64,000 nucleotides of DNA from contig JAIESW010000023.1 of NCBI GenBank assembly GCA_019745565.1, forward strand, positions 98,593 through 162,592, given 5' to 3'. The translations under genes were made by a program, and so were the position numbers. Of the stretch, positions 52,515 to 63,850 are shown in pieces. The notes under the pieces are model-generated. The model saw only the letters and a program-made list of their open reading frames with translations, was not told where the DNA came from and made no database searches. The DNA comes from Burkholderiales bacterium (lineage in GTDB: Bacteria; Pseudomonadota; Gammaproteobacteria; Burkholderiales; Ga0077523). Numbering within the stretch: the first letter of the stretch is position 1; every line of letters starts with the position of its first letter.

Positions 52515-54461
52515 TCAGAGGCGATAGTCGAGACGCAAGCGCTCTTGCAGCTTGCGGGCCTGACGCAATGCTTCGCGCAGGATGCGCCGATCGAGCGTGT
52601 TGAGCGCGTCGGGAGCTACAAAGTTGTCGGCCGCTGCACCCGCTTCCACCTGCGCCAGCTGGTGCGTAAACCGGATCGACTGGAGAAACGCGAAGGCCTC
52701 GATCCACCCTTCCACCTCGCTCGGCGCCAACGAGCGTTCACGCGCCGCGTTTCGCAGACGTTCCGCCGTGTTGGTGTGGCCGTCACCGACCGCGACCGAC
52801 AGGATCCGCGCGGCGTCGACGAACAAAACCACACCGTTCTCCTTGATGTCGATGGTATCAGGCCGCCCGGCATGAACGTCGACCACGAAGTCCCGCAGGG
52901 TTCCGAGCGGCGGTTCATTGCGCAGGGCACTCTGCGTCATCAGCCTGAGCAGCAATCCGCGCGAGCGCGTTTTCTCGCACAGCCAGTCGCGCAGCGCGTT
53001 GCCGGCGTCGATGTTTCCGCAGAGCGGCCGGAAATCGAAGGCAATTGTGCAGTTGAGCAGCGCTTCACCGTCGGGTGTGCCGATCCAGCTCGAGAATCGT
53101 TCGCGCCATTCGGATTCGCTCAAGCACCAGACAGGATTGCTGGCCATGATGCCGCCGCGACAGAGAGGGAACCCGCAGGCGGCCAGCGCCTCATTGACGC
53201 GGCGGGCGAATGGCAACAGGCGGGCGCGTACGCCATCTGCGTCATCGTCGGGTGGGTCTGGGAAGGCGATCGCGTTGTCCTGATCGGTCGCGAGAGTCTG
53301 CTCGTGCCGTCCCTCGGATCCCAGTGCCAGCCAGCAGAAGGTATCAAGCGGAACCGATGCTGCCTGCGCTTCGATCTCGATGACCCGGGTTGTCAGACGA
53401 TCGTTGAGTGTCGACAGGATGCGTGCGACCTGTTCGGATCCGAGACCTTGAGCGAGCAACATGCGGCCGAGTCCGAGCAGTTGGCTGCTCGCGGCCCGCA
53501 ACTGCTCGATCGTTGCGGCTGATCGAAGAGCGGCGCTCAAGGCCGACAGCCCCACGCGCTGCAGGGCGAAGAGGTCGCTCTCGGCCAACACGCCCGCCGC
53601 GCGGCCCTCGTCGACGATGACCATGTGATGGAAGCCGTGACGCGTCATGAGCAGTGCGGCGTCGTACGCCATCGCATCGACCCGAACGGTGACGGGGTCT
53701 CGCGTCATCACCGCATCGATCGGGGCATCGATCGAATATCCGGTCAGCGCGACCCGGTCGCGGAGATCGCGGAGCGTGAATATCCCGACAGGTCGGTTCT
53801 CGCCATCGGTGACCAGCACCGAGCCCACGCGTCCGCGCTGCATCCTCTCCAAAGCTTCGCGGACCGGACTCCCCAAGCGGCACTGGACCACATCACGCCG
53901 CAACAACTCCCGGATCGGCCGCTCGAACGGTTGCCGCACGAACTCCGTAGTGCGTTCCGCCTGCGTCTGCCGGCGTGCGATCGCCAGTAGCGTTCCCAGG
54001 CGTTGCGACGCGAACGCCTGGAACACCGGACTGCGATCCATCAGCACCTGGACATCCGGCGCTGCCAGCCGGAAACAGAAGGTATCGCCGACCGCGCGGT
54101 AGCGGCTGGTCACGGGCCGGCGCCCCAGCAGGGCGCCCAGCGGGAACGACTCGCCCACGGACACGCGGAAGCGGAATGCACCCTGGCGCGGGTCCGCCGG
54201 GTCGCTGCCCACGACGGCACCCTGGCGCACCACATACAGGTACAGAGGCGGCGCCTCCCCCGGTTCCAGCACGATCGTATCGGGGGCGAAGTAGACCACC
54301 GACAAGCGCCCCACCACCCAGGCAAGGCACTCGACGTCCATGCGATCGAACGGTGCGTGGCGCTGCAACGTCTCGATCGTTGCAGCGACCAGCGTCGGAG
54401 CGACGGACAGCGCGGCCTGGCGGTCGGACGCTGCCTCGAGGTTGTTCGCGGACGAGCCCAT
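52515..54461 (-). CDS. cNMP-binding / CBS pair / DUF294 nucleotidyltransferase-like signalling protein
   Basis: 648 residues, cytoplasmic. Residues about 20-140 are a cyclic-nucleotide-binding-like domain (LEPGEAPPLYLYVVRQGAV). About 190-300 hold two CBS motifs, typical adenine-nucleotide sensors. About 375-420 carry the nucleotidyltransferase motif GSEGRHEQ with TDQDNA. About 430-645 are the DUF294 C-terminal helical domain. The layout resembles GlnD-like signalling proteins, but the reaction is unknown. The start ATG 54461 has GAGGCAGG upstream and lies beyond the groEL terminator; the longer frame that begins inside that terminator is rejected. It heads the run leading to the exonuclease and actP, so an acetate-related sensor role is plausible. 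Confidence 0.88.
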   Translation of the reverse strand: MGSSANNLEAASDRQAALSVAPTLVAATIETLQRHAPFDRMDVECLAWVVGRLSVVYFAPDTIVLEPGEAPPLYLYVVRQGAVVGSDPADPRQGAFRFRVSVGESFPLGALLGRRPVTSRYRAVGDTFCFRLAAPDVQVLMDRSPVFQAFASQRLGTLLAIARRQTQAERTTEFVRQPFERPIRELLRRDVVQCRLGSPVREALERMQRGRVGSVLVTDGENRPVGIFTLRDLRDRVALTGYSIDAPIDAVMTRDPVTVRVDAMAYDAALLMTRHGFHHMVIVDEGRAAGVLAESDLFALQRVGLSALSAALRSAATIEQLRAASSQLLGLGRMLLAQGLGSEQVARILSTLNDRLTTRVIEIEAQAASVPLDTFCWLALGSEGRHEQTLATDQDNAIAFPDPPDDDADGVRARLLPFARRVNEALAACGFPLCRGGIMASNPVWCLSESEWRERFSSWIGTPDGEALLNCTIAFDFRPLCGNIDAGNALRDWLCEKTRSRGLLLRLMTQSALRNEPPLGTLRDFVVDVHAGRPDTIDIKENGVVLFVDAARILSVAVGDGHTNTAERLRNAARERSLAPSEVEGWIEAFAFLQSIRFTHQLAQVEAGAAADNFVAPDALNTLDRRILREALRQARKLQERLRLDYRL

Positions 54462-54488
54462 GACGCACAGCCTGCCTCGTTCGCACAC

Positions 54489-54524
54489 AAAGAAAAAGGG
54501 CCCCGCGCAAGCGGAGCCCTTTTC
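54489..54524 (-). terminator. Terminator of groESL
   Basis: On the minus strand an imperfect AAGGGCTCCGC / GCGGGGCCCTT stem with a TTGC loop is followed by TTTCTTT. It lies about 35 nt after the groEL stop and upstream of the CBS/DUF294 start. Confidence 0.88.
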
Positions 54525-54558
54525 GCAGCGGTGCGCCTTGCGGCGCAGTCCGCGGGAC

Positions 54559-56513
<1,955 letters not shown>

Positions 56514-56573
56514 AGTTTTCTCCTTGAATTCCATGGGGATGGATGATTTGCGCGAGTTTGCGACAACTGCTTG

Positions 56574-56600
56574 TTAGCACTCGTCACGCAAGGCTGCTAA
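56574..56600 (-). promoter_or_regulatory. CIRCE operator (HrcA binding site)
   Basis: TTAGCACTC, a 9-nt spacer, then GGCTGCTAA. This matches the consensus TTAGCACTC-N9-GAGTGCTAA at 16 of 18 positions, with both mismatches in one arm. It lies 61 nt before groES and directly after the -10 box, where HrcA would block transcription. hrcA is not in this window. Confidence 0.88.
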
Positions 56601-56629
56601 TAATAGTCGAAGCCTCGGAGAACCCGCAA
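56600..56629 (-). promoter_or_regulatory. Promoter of groESL
   Basis: On the minus strand TTGCGG (-35) and TATTAT (-10) are 18 nt apart; the last -10 base is the first base of the CIRCE arm. I did not see a clear sigma-32 promoter. Confidence 0.55.
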
Positions 56630-56732
56630 GCAAAGCAGGGAAAACCCGACGAAGTCGGCCGTCGCAGCGGCCCGTTGGGCCGTGCGACAGCTTGTGAGTG
56701 GGCGCTTACCGGCCCGATAGGGTCGCGGGAAT

Positions 56733-56754
56733 GGGCCGAGTCTTGGCTCGGCCC
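56733..56754 (-). terminator. Hairpin after the unrecognised gene (possible terminator)
   Basis: Perfect 8-bp stem GGGCCGAG / CTCGGCCC with a 6-nt loop, 10 nt after the stop of the upstream gene. There is no T-tract, so it may stabilise a 3' end rather than terminate by itself. Confidence 0.4.
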
Positions 56755-56764
56755 GGTTCCGGCG

Positions 56765-57403
56765 TCAGTGCTGGATGCGCACGTTGCCCGGCATGCCGAA
56801 CCGGTAGACGGTCCGGCGGGCGCGGTCGACCCGGGGGGCGACCGGCTCCAGCGGACAGGGCGGCTCACGGGTGCCATCCGGACGGAGCGTCAGGTCGTCC
56901 GCCACGTCGGTCCAGATGCTGCCCCGAACCGGCCGAAACAGCCACATGAGGTAGCCACGCTGCGCCGCCACCGAAACCAGTTCGTCCGCGTCCGGCGCAT
57001 CCGAGACCACGACGTCATTTCCGTTCACACCCCAGGGGAACTGGCCGAATGCCTTGAGGCAGTCCACCGCTTCGCGCTGATCGGCGCCGGGCCTCACGCA
57101 GGAGGGCTGTTCCGCGCGAGCAACGTCCCACGCACCGAGTTCCCATCCGGCCTCCATCGCGGCGCGATCGAGGTCGAGCAGGTCGTCCCAGCGCTGGTTG
57201 ACCTGCAGTGCCGAACTCGGCACCGGCGTGTAACTCACAGGTTCGCGCGACTCGTCGTCGATCAACCGCTCCTTGACGAACCCGTGCCAGTGCAGGGTCA
57301 TGATCACCGGTGTGTCGCGAAACGGCACGGCGGCAATCGTGATGGCAACCAGCGGCAATTGCGTTGCCGCCATCTGCGTTTCGATGTGTTCCAGCAACTC
57401 CAT
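56765..57403 (-). CDS. Conserved-looking protein of unknown function
   Basis: 212 residues, no family recognised. The start at MELLEHIETQ is supported by AAGGAGGG eight nt upstream; the frame runs a few codons further up without a ribosome binding site. No signal peptide, membrane segment or catalytic motif is visible. The sequence is rich in Trp and acidic residues (HWHGFVKER, WDVARAEQP, GYLMWLFRPVRGSIW), consistent with a soluble globular protein. It stands alone between the groESL promoter and the divergent beta-CASP RNase gene, and a -24/-12-like element lies upstream. Confidence 0.72.
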   Translation of the reverse strand: MELLEHIETQMAATQLPLVAITIAAVPFRDTPVIMTLHWHGFVKERLIDDESREPVSYTPVPSSALQVNQRWDDLLDLDRAAMEAGWELGAWDVARAEQPSCVRPGADQREAVDCLKAFGQFPWGVNGNDVVVSDAPDADELVSVAAQRGYLMWLFRPVRGSIWTDVADDLTLRPDGTREPPCPLEPVAPRVDRARRTVYRFGMPGNVRIQH

Positions 57404-57469
57404 GCAGCAAACCCTCCTTGGACGAAGAACGACCACGGACGACCGAAGCTTGGACTACATTCTTTCACC

Positions 57470-57485
57470 AGCAAGATCAGCACCA
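57470..57485 (-). promoter_or_regulatory. Possible sigma-54 promoter of the unrecognised gene
   Basis: The minus strand reads TGGTGCTGATCTTGCT. TGG and TTGCT are at the correct -24/-12 spacing, but the central CAC and G positions mostly differ from consensus. It would start transcription about 55 nt before the ATG. Weak evidence. Confidence 0.3.
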
Positions 57486-57672
57486 GCCAGCACTCCTTGA
57501 GAGCCCTCTCGGTGAAACGCGATAATGCGCACTTCGATCGCATTCATGCTGCCTCAGCACCGCGCATCGCACACCTCGAGCGCACTGCGTTGAAGCAACG
57601 GCCCCGAGACTACCGAACAATTCCGCGCGTGTTTCGCAGCCGCGCCTGCAGAGTGCTAGCAACCCTCGCCGC

Positions 57673-59079
57673 ATGAAGCTCACGTTCCTCGGCGCAGCCG
57701 AAGAAGTCACCGGTTCGTGCTTCCGCGTCGACACCGACGACTGTTCATTCCTCGTCGACTGCGGGATGTTCCAGGGCGGGCGCGACGCCGACCGCAAGAA
57801 TCGCGAAGCCATCGATTTCGACGTGCGCGAGATCGACTTCGTGCTGCTCACGCACGCGCACATCGATCATTCCGGTCTGCTGCCGCGCCTCGCGATGCTG
57901 CACTATCGCGGCCCCATCTACTGCACCGAGGCCACCGCCGATCTGCTGGAGGTGATGCTGCCCGACAGCGCGCACATCCAGGAGAAGGAAGCCGAGTGGG
58001 AAGTGCGGCACCGGCAGCGCGAACGCCGCCACGGCGATCCGGAACCGGCACCGCTCTACACCGTGCATCAGGCGATCGAATCGTTGAAGCGTCTGCGGCG
58101 CGTCCGCTACGGAGAGGACGTGCAGCCGCACCCCACCGTGCGCTGCCGTTTTCGCGACGCCGGACACATCCTCGGCTCGGCCTTCATCGAGGTCCGGGTC
58201 GAGAACGGGGGCAAGACGCGCAAGCTGCTGTTCTCCGGGGATCTCGGACAGCCCGGCCATCCGCTGATGCACGACCCCGAGGCGACCGATGGCGCCGACC
58301 TGCTGGTGATGGAATCGACCTACGGAAACCGGCTGCACAAGCCGATGATGGAAACACTGGACGAACTCGCCCAGGCCATGACCGACACCATCGCCGTCCG
58401 GCAGGGCAACGTCGTGATTCCCGCCTTCGCCGTAGGCCGCACCCAGGACCTGCTGCATCTGCTGCTCAAGCTGTATCGCGAAGGGCGCGTGCCCGACATG
58501 AACATCGTCGTCGACTCACCCATGGCGCTCGCCGCCACGCGGGTCACCCTGAAGCACCTTCACACTCTCGACGAGGAATCGCGCGAAGCGATGGAATGGC
58601 TGAAGGGCAGCGGTGGCAAGCCTTCGATCCGCTTCGTGCAGGATGTGGAGGAATCCATCGCGCTCAATCAGGTGCAGAGCGGGGCCGTGATCATCTCGGC
58701 GAGCGGCATGTGCGAGGCCGGCCGCATCAAGTACCACCTGCGCCAGAACCTGCCGCGCCCCGAATGCGCCGTGGTGATCGTCGGTTTCCAGGCCGGCGGG
58801 ACGCTCGGCCGCCGTCTGGTGGAGGGTGCGGAGCGCGTGCGGCTCTTCGGTGACGAGATTCCGGTCCGCGCGCGCATCCACACCATCGGCGGCCTTTCCG
58901 CCCATGCCGACCAGGCCGCGATGCTGGACTGGCTCGGCAGGTTCCGGAGTCCGCCGCAACGCACCTTCCTGGTCCATGGGGAGAAATCGATCGCGCTCGA
59001 GTTCCGCGAGGTGATCGCCAAGCGGCTGTCGTGGTCGAATGTGAACATACCCGCTGCGCGAGAGAGCTTCGAATGGTGA
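57673..59079 (+). CDS. MBL-fold beta-CASP RNase (RNA exonuclease / CPSF-like)
   Basis: 468 residues, cytoplasmic. Zinc-dependent nuclease of the metallo-beta-lactamase/beta-CASP superfamily, probably acting on RNA. The HxHxDH motif is HAHIDH (residues 61-66). Later motifs are DAGHILGSA, LLFSGDLG, the beta-CASP segment from ESTYGNR through IPAFAVGRTQDLL, SASGMCEAGR, and the C-terminal RMMBL part with HTIGGLSAHAD and FLVHGE. Length and motif order are typical. Plus strand, divergent from the unrecognised gene; its stop overlaps the start of the PBP4 gene, so the two are translationally coupled. Confidence 0.93.
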   Translation: MKLTFLGAAEEVTGSCFRVDTDDCSFLVDCGMFQGGRDADRKNREAIDFDVREIDFVLLTHAHIDHSGLLPRLAMLHYRGPIYCTEATADLLEVMLPDSAHIQEKEAEWEVRHRQRERRHGDPEPAPLYTVHQAIESLKRLRRVRYGEDVQPHPTVRCRFRDAGHILGSAFIEVRVENGGKTRKLLFSGDLGQPGHPLMHDPEATDGADLLVMESTYGNRLHKPMMETLDELAQAMTDTIAVRQGNVVIPAFAVGRTQDLLHLLLKLYREGRVPDMNIVVDSPMALAATRVTLKHLHTLDEESREAMEWLKGSGGKPSIRFVQDVEESIALNQVQSGAVIISASGMCEAGRIKYHLRQNLPRPECAVVIVGFQAGGTLGRRLVEGAERVRLFGDEIPVRARIHTIGGLSAHADQAAMLDWLGRFRSPPQRTFLVHGEKSIALEFREVIAKRLSWSNVNIPAARESFEW

Positions 59080-60515
59080 TGAACCGGATCCGATCGTGGG
59101 CCACAGCGCTGCTGCTCGCGCTGGCGTGGCCCGCATGGTCGCAAGGGCTGCCGGCAACGGTAGCCAAGGAACTCGCCACGGCCGGTGTGCCGGCCTCTGC
59201 CGTAGGCATCGTCGTGGCGGAACCCGGCGGGCGCACGTTGCTCGCCCACAACGCCGACGTCGCGATGAATCCGGCCTCGGTGATGAAGCTCATCACCACC
59301 ACCGCCGCGCTCGATCTGCTCGGTCCCGCCTACACCTGGCGCACCGAGATGCACGTGCAGGGGCGCCTCGATCCCTCGGGGCGACTAGAGGGTGATCTGA
59401 TTCTCAAGGGCGGCGGCGATCCGCGCTTCACGCTGGAGAACTTCTGGATGCTCCTGCGCGACGTCCGCGCGCGCGGTGTGCGCGAGATCACCGGCGATCT
59501 GGTCGTCGACCGGACCCTGTTTGCGCCGCCGGACATCGATCCGGGCGCATTCGACGGCGAACCCACCCGCCCCTACAACGTCGGCCCCGACGCCGCGCTC
59601 GTCAATTTCAAGGCCATCCGCCTGACCTTTGTCCCCGACGCGCAGACGCGCACGGTACGCATCTACGCGGAGCCACCGTTGCCGGAGCTGCGCATCGTCA
59701 ACAATCTGAGCGTTTCCGACGCGCCTTGCGATGGCTGGCCAGAGAAACCGGAGTCCGATTTCGCGACCTCGACGCTGTCGTTCAACGGCTCCTTCCCGCT
59801 CGCCTGCGGCGAGAAGGTGAAGCACTTCAGCATCCTCCCGCCGATCGACTACCTGCGCGCACTGTTCGATCAACTGTGGCGCGGACTGGGCGGCACCTTC
59901 TCGGGCAAGGTCCGTGAGGGCACGATCCCACCCGGCTCGAAGGCACTGGCCAGCCTCGAGTCTCCGACGCTGGTGGAGATCGTCCGCGACATCAACAAGA
60001 ACAGCAACAACGTCATGGCGCGCCAGTTGTACCTGGGTCTGGGCGCCGCCAACGGCGCGCAGGCGACACCGGAACAGTCGCGCGCCCTGATCGACACCTG
60101 GTTGAAGAGTCGCAGCCTCGCGATGCCCGAGCTCGTCATCGAGAACGGCGCGGGTCTGTCGCGCGTGGAGCGCATCGCTCCGCGCAATCTGGCACGCCTG
60201 CTGGCCGCGGCGTGGCAGAGCCCCTACGGACCGGAACTCGCCTCTTCCCTACCGATCGCGGGGATCGACGGCACGCTCAAGCGGCGATTCGGCGACGGCT
60301 CGCCGGTGACCGGCCGAGCGCACCTCAAGACCGGCTATCTGGAGACCGTCCGGGCGATCGCCGGTTACGTGCACGGCCCCGACGGTCGGACTCTGGTGGT
60401 CGTAAGCCTCATCAACCACGCGAACGCGCGCAACGCCCCCGCGGTCCAGGAGGCCGTGGCCGCCTGGGCGTACGAGCAGGCATCGATCAAGCGCTGTTGC
60501 GGCCGGCGCCAGTAA
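59073..60515 (+). CDS. dacB: D-alanyl-D-alanine carboxypeptidase/endopeptidase, PBP4 (DacB) family
   Basis: 480 residues. Periplasmic penicillin-binding protein of peptidase family S13 that trims or cuts peptidoglycan peptides. A Sec signal is present (RSWATALLLALAWPAWS). Active-site motifs are SVMK (Ser69 nucleophile, Lys72), SNN (Ser311) and KTG (Lys419), with the large family-specific insertion between the first two. Start: ATG 59073 has AGAGAG six nt upstream and overlaps the RNase stop by 7 nt. ATG 59079, in TGATG overlap, is an equally plausible start two codons later. A longer upstream frame is rejected because it would lie inside the RNase gene. Confidence 0.93.
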   Translation: MVMNRIRSWATALLLALAWPAWSQGLPATVAKELATAGVPASAVGIVVAEPGGRTLLAHNADVAMNPASVMKLITTTAALDLLGPAYTWRTEMHVQGRLDPSGRLEGDLILKGGGDPRFTLENFWMLLRDVRARGVREITGDLVVDRTLFAPPDIDPGAFDGEPTRPYNVGPDAALVNFKAIRLTFVPDAQTRTVRIYAEPPLPELRIVNNLSVSDAPCDGWPEKPESDFATSTLSFNGSFPLACGEKVKHFSILPPIDYLRALFDQLWRGLGGTFSGKVREGTIPPGSKALASLESPTLVEIVRDINKNSNNVMARQLYLGLGAANGAQATPEQSRALIDTWLKSRSLAMPELVIENGAGLSRVERIAPRNLARLLAAAWQSPYGPELASSLPIAGIDGTLKRRFGDGSPVTGRAHLKTGYLETVRAIAGYVHGPDGRTLVVVSLINHANARNAPAVQEAVAAWAYEQASIKRCCGRRQ

Positions 60516-60642
60516 CGAGGCCGTTTTTCCGGGTGGGTCGGCAGCCGGTGTCGAGGTACCTCGGCCCGGCACGCCTTTCGCTCGGTAGCACGGATCGCGT
60601 GCCATAATCGCCGCCCTCGCCGCAGTCCCCGTCCGTCCCGCC

Positions 60643-62007
60643 ATGCCCGAACTCCAGGTCGTCGTCCTCGCCGCCGGCAAGGGCACGAGGATGAAGAGTG
60701 CCCTGCCCAAGGTGCTCCATCCGATCGCCGGGCGTGCCCTGCTGGGCCACGTGATCGCTGCCGCGCAGGCGCTCAATCCGACGCGGATCGTCGTGGTCTA
60801 TGGCCATGGCGGTGAAGCGGTGCCGCAGGCCTTTGCCGGCTCGGCGGTCGACTTCGTGATCCAGGAGCCGCAGCTCGGCACCGGCCACGCCGTGCAGCAG
60901 GCGATGCCGAAACTTTCCAAGGATGGCATCACGCTGGTTCTGTACGGCGACGTGCCGCTCATCAGTCCCGCGACCCTGAAGCCGGTCATCGAAGGCGCCG
61001 CGGGCGGCATGAGCGTGTTGACCGTCGAACTCGCCGACCCGACCGGCTACGGCCGTATCGTGCGTGACGCTGCAGGCAAGGTGCAGCGCATCGTCGAACA
61101 GAAGGATGCCGACGCACCGACGCGCGCCATCCGCGAGATCAATACCGGCATCATCGCCGCGCCGAGCGCCAGGCTCGCCGCGTGGCTGGGTCGCCTGGGC
61201 AACGACAACGCCCAGCGCGAGTACTACCTCACCGACGTCATCGCGATGGCCGTGGCCGAAGGTGTCGCCGTGCACACCGCGCAGCCATCCAGCGAGTGGG
61301 AAGTGTTGGGCGTGAACAGCCGCGATCAACTGGCACTGCTCGAACGTGTCTGGCAGCGCGAGAACGCGAATCGACTGATGGCCGCCGGCGTTTCACTCGC
61401 CGACCCTGCACGCATCGACGTCCGCGGCGAGCTCAGCTGCGGCACCGACGTCAGCATCGACGTCGGCTGCGTCTTCGAAGGCAAGGTCGAGATCGGTGCC
61501 GACGTCGTAGTCGGCCCGAACTGCGTCATCAAGGATTCCGTCATCGAAACGGGTACGCGCATCGCCGCGTTCTCACATTTCGAGAATGCGCACGTCGGGC
61601 CTGACAACCGCATCGGTCCGTACGCGCGCCTGCGCCCCGGCGCCAAGCTGGCACGCGACGTACACGTCGGCAATTTCGTCGAGATCAAAGCGAGCACGCT
61701 CGCCGACGGCGCCAAGGCGAATCATCTCGCCTACCTCGGCGACAGCGAGATCGGCCAGCGCGTGAACATCGGCGCCGGCACCATCACGTGCAACTACGAC
61801 GGCGCCAACAAGCACAAGACCATCATCGAGGACGACGCCTTCATCGGTTCCGATTCCCAGCTCGTCGCTCCGGTGCGTGTCGGTCGCGGCGCAACGCTGG
61901 GCGCCGGTACCACCCTTACCCGGGACGCTCCGGCGGAACAGCTGACCGTCTCGCGCGCGAAACAGATGTCGGTCCCCGGTTGGAAGCGGCCGACCAAGAA
62001 GAAATAG
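60643..62007 (+). CDS. glmU: Bifunctional UDP-N-acetylglucosamine pyrophosphorylase / GlcN-1-P acetyltransferase
   Basis: 454 residues, the normal length. It makes UDP-GlcNAc for peptidoglycan and LPS in two steps: acetylation of GlcN-1-P, then uridylyl transfer. The N-terminal Rossmann domain carries [11 protein letters not shown] (9-19), PKVLHPIAG and QLGTGHA. The C-terminal half is a left-handed beta-helix of hexapeptide repeats, with acetyltransferase residues around [16 protein letters not shown] and [17 protein letters not shown] at 60603-60608 is a likely -10 box without a clear -35. glmS follows after 25 nt, so the two probably form an operon. Confidence 0.98.
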   Translation: MPELQVVVLAAGKGTRMKSALPKVLHPIAGRALLGHVIAAAQALNPTRIVVVYGHGGEAVPQAFAGSAVDFVIQEPQLGTGHAVQQAMPKLSKDGITLVLYGDVPLISPATLKPVIEGAAGGMSVLTVELADPTGYGRIVRDAAGKVQRIVEQKDADAPTRAIREINTGIIAAPSARLAAWLGRLGNDNAQREYYLTDVIAMAVAEGVAVHTAQPSSEWEVLGVNSRDQLALLERVWQRENANRLMAAGVSLADPARIDVRGELSCGTDVSIDVGCVFEGKVEIGADVVVGPNCVIKDSVIETGTRIAAFSHFENAHVGPDNRIGPYARLRPGAKLARDVHVGNFVEIKASTLADGAKANHLAYLGDSEIGQRVNIGAGTITCNYDGANKHKTIIEDDAFIGSDSQLVAPVRVGRGATLGAGTTLTRDAPAEQLTVSRAKQMSVPGWKRPTKKK

Positions 62008-62032
62008 CTCTCAAGCCTCACGAACAGACACC

Positions 62033-63850
62033 ATGTGCGGAATCGTCGGCGCCGTCTCGGCGCGCAACATCGTCCCGGTCCTCGTCGAAGGACTGAAGCG
62101 CCTCGAGTATCGCGGCTATGACTCCTGCGGCATCGCGTTCCTCGACCATGGGGAACTCAAGCGCGCGCGCAGCGTGCAGCGAGTGGCCGACCTCTCGGCC
62201 CAGATTTCCCAGGACCGCATCGAGGCGACCACGGGCGTGTCGCACACCCGCTGGGCCACCCATGGCGCGCCGGTGACCACGAATGCCCATCCGCACTTCT
62301 CGCGCGGCGAGATCGCCGTCGTGCACAACGGCATCATCGAGAACTACGAAGAGATCCGGGCCGAGCTGCAGAAGGCCGGCTACGCCTTCGAGAGCGCGAC
62401 GGACACGGAAGTCATCGCCCACCTGGTGCATCACCTGTATCGGGGCGACCTGTTCGCGGCGGTCAAGCAGGCAGTCGCACGCTTCAAAGGCGCCTATGCC
62501 ATCGGAGTCGTGTCCAAGTCCGAACCAGGCCGGGTCGTTGGCGCGCGGCTCGGATCACCGCTGGTCGCGGGCATCGGCAAGGGCGAGAACTTCCTCGCCA
62601 GCGACGCGATGGCTCTCGCGGGCACCACCGACCAGATCGTCTATCTGGAAGAGGGCGACATCGTCGACGTGCGGACCGATCGCGTGACGATCGAGGACGG
62701 CGCGGGCAGGAAAGTGGACCGCCCGGTCAAGACCGTGCAGGCGCACTCCGGCGCGGTGGATCTCGGACCCTACCGCCACTACATGCAGAAGGAGATCTTC
62801 GAGCAGCCGCGTGCCATCGCCGACACGCTGGAACAGGTCGGTGGCATCGACCCGGTGCTCTTCGGAGACGACGCCGGCGAGGTCTTCCAGAAAATCGACC
62901 GCGTGCTGATCCTCGCCTGCGGCACCAGCTACTACGCCGGTTGTGTCGCGAAGTACTGGATCGAATCCATCGCCAAGCTGCCGGTCAACGTCGAGATCGC
63001 CAGCGAGTATCGTTATCGCGAATCGGTCCCGCATCCCGACACGCTCGTCGTCGTCATCTCCCAATCCGGCGAGACGGCCGATACGCTGGCCGCACTCAAG
63101 CACGCCAAGTCTCTGGGCATGAAGCACACGCTGGCCGTGTGCAACGTCGCCACCAGCGCGATGGTGCGCGAGACCACGCTGCAGTTCCTGACCCGGGCCG
63201 GTGCCGAGATCGGCGTCGCTTCCACCAAGGCCTTCACGACGCAGTTGGTCGCGCTGTACCTGCTGGCGAACGTGCTGGCCAAGTCACGCAAGGTGCTTAC
63301 CCCCGCCAAGGAAGCGGACGCCGTAAAGGGCTTGCGTCACCTGCCTTCAGCCGTTCAGCGCGTGCTTGCTCTCGAACCGCACCTGATCGCGTGGAGCGAG
63401 AACTTCGCCCGCAAGGAGGACGCTCTGTTCCTCGGCCGCGGCCTGCACTATCCGATCGCTCTCGAAGGCGCGCTCAAGCTGAAGGAGATCAGCTACATCC
63501 ACGCCGAGGCGTATCCCGCCGGCGAGTTGAAGCACGGCCCGCTCGCGCTGGTCACCGAGGCCATGCCCGTGATCACCGTCGCGCCCAACGACGCGCTGCT
63601 CGAGAAGCTGAAGAGCAACATGATGGAAGTGCGCGCCCGCGGCGGCCAGCTCTACGTCTGCGCCGACGACGACACGCACATTGTTGCGAGCGAAGGTGTC
63701 CACGTCATTCGGCTGCCGGAGCACTACGGTGATCTTTCGCCGATTCTGCACGTCGTGCCGCTGCAGTTGCTGGCGTATCACACCGCGCTGGCGCGGGGGA
63801 CCGACGTGGACAAGCCGAGGAATCTCGCGAAGTCCGTCACGGTAGAGTGA
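62033..63850 (+). CDS. glmS: Glutamine--fructose-6-phosphate aminotransferase (isomerizing)
   Basis: 605 residues, the normal length. It makes glucosamine-6-phosphate from fructose-6-phosphate and glutamine, the first step of the pathway GlmU completes. Cys2 of MCGIVGA is the N-terminal nucleophile of the glutaminase half, with HTRWATHG and NGIIENY. Two SIS domains follow, with [17 protein letters not shown] and STKAFTTQ, and the end [13 protein letters not shown] is characteristic. No strong ribosome binding site, consistent with coupling to glmU. No glmS ribozyme precedes it. The last 13 codons lie in a direct repeat that recurs downstream. Confidence 0.98.
   Translation: MCGIVGAVSARNIVPVLVEGLKRLEYRGYDSCGIAFLDHGELKRARSVQRVADLSAQISQDRIEATTGVSHTRWATHGAPVTTNAHPHFSRGEIAVVHNGIIENYEEIRAELQKAGYAFESATDTEVIAHLVHHLYRGDLFAAVKQAVARFKGAYAIGVVSKSEPGRVVGARLGSPLVAGIGKGENFLASDAMALAGTTDQIVYLEEGDIVDVRTDRVTIEDGAGRKVDRPVKTVQAHSGAVDLGPYRHYMQKEIFEQPRAIADTLEQVGGIDPVLFGDDAGEVFQKIDRVLILACGTSYYAGCVAKYWIESIAKLPVNVEIASEYRYRESVPHPDTLVVVISQSGETADTLAALKHAKSLGMKHTLAVCNVATSAMVRETTLQFLTRAGAEIGVASTKAFTTQLVALYLLANVLAKSRKVLTPAKEADAVKGLRHLPSAVQRVLALEPHLIAWSENFARKEDALFLGRGLHYPIALEGALKLKEISYIHAEAYPAGELKHGPLALVTEAMPVITVAPNDALLEKLKSNMMEVRARGGQLYVCADDDTHIVASEGVHVIRLPEHYGDLSPILHVVPLQLLAYHTALARGTDVDKPRNLAKSVTVE

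Noticed and set aside
60552..60563. 12-bp palindrome CGAGGTACCTCG upstream of glmU
   Set aside because: Short enough to occur by chance in GC-rich DNA; no paired promoter or known operator consensus.
62008..62032. glmS ribozyme upstream of glmS
   Set aside because: Only 25 nt separate glmU and glmS, too short for the ribozyme, which is also typical of Firmicutes.
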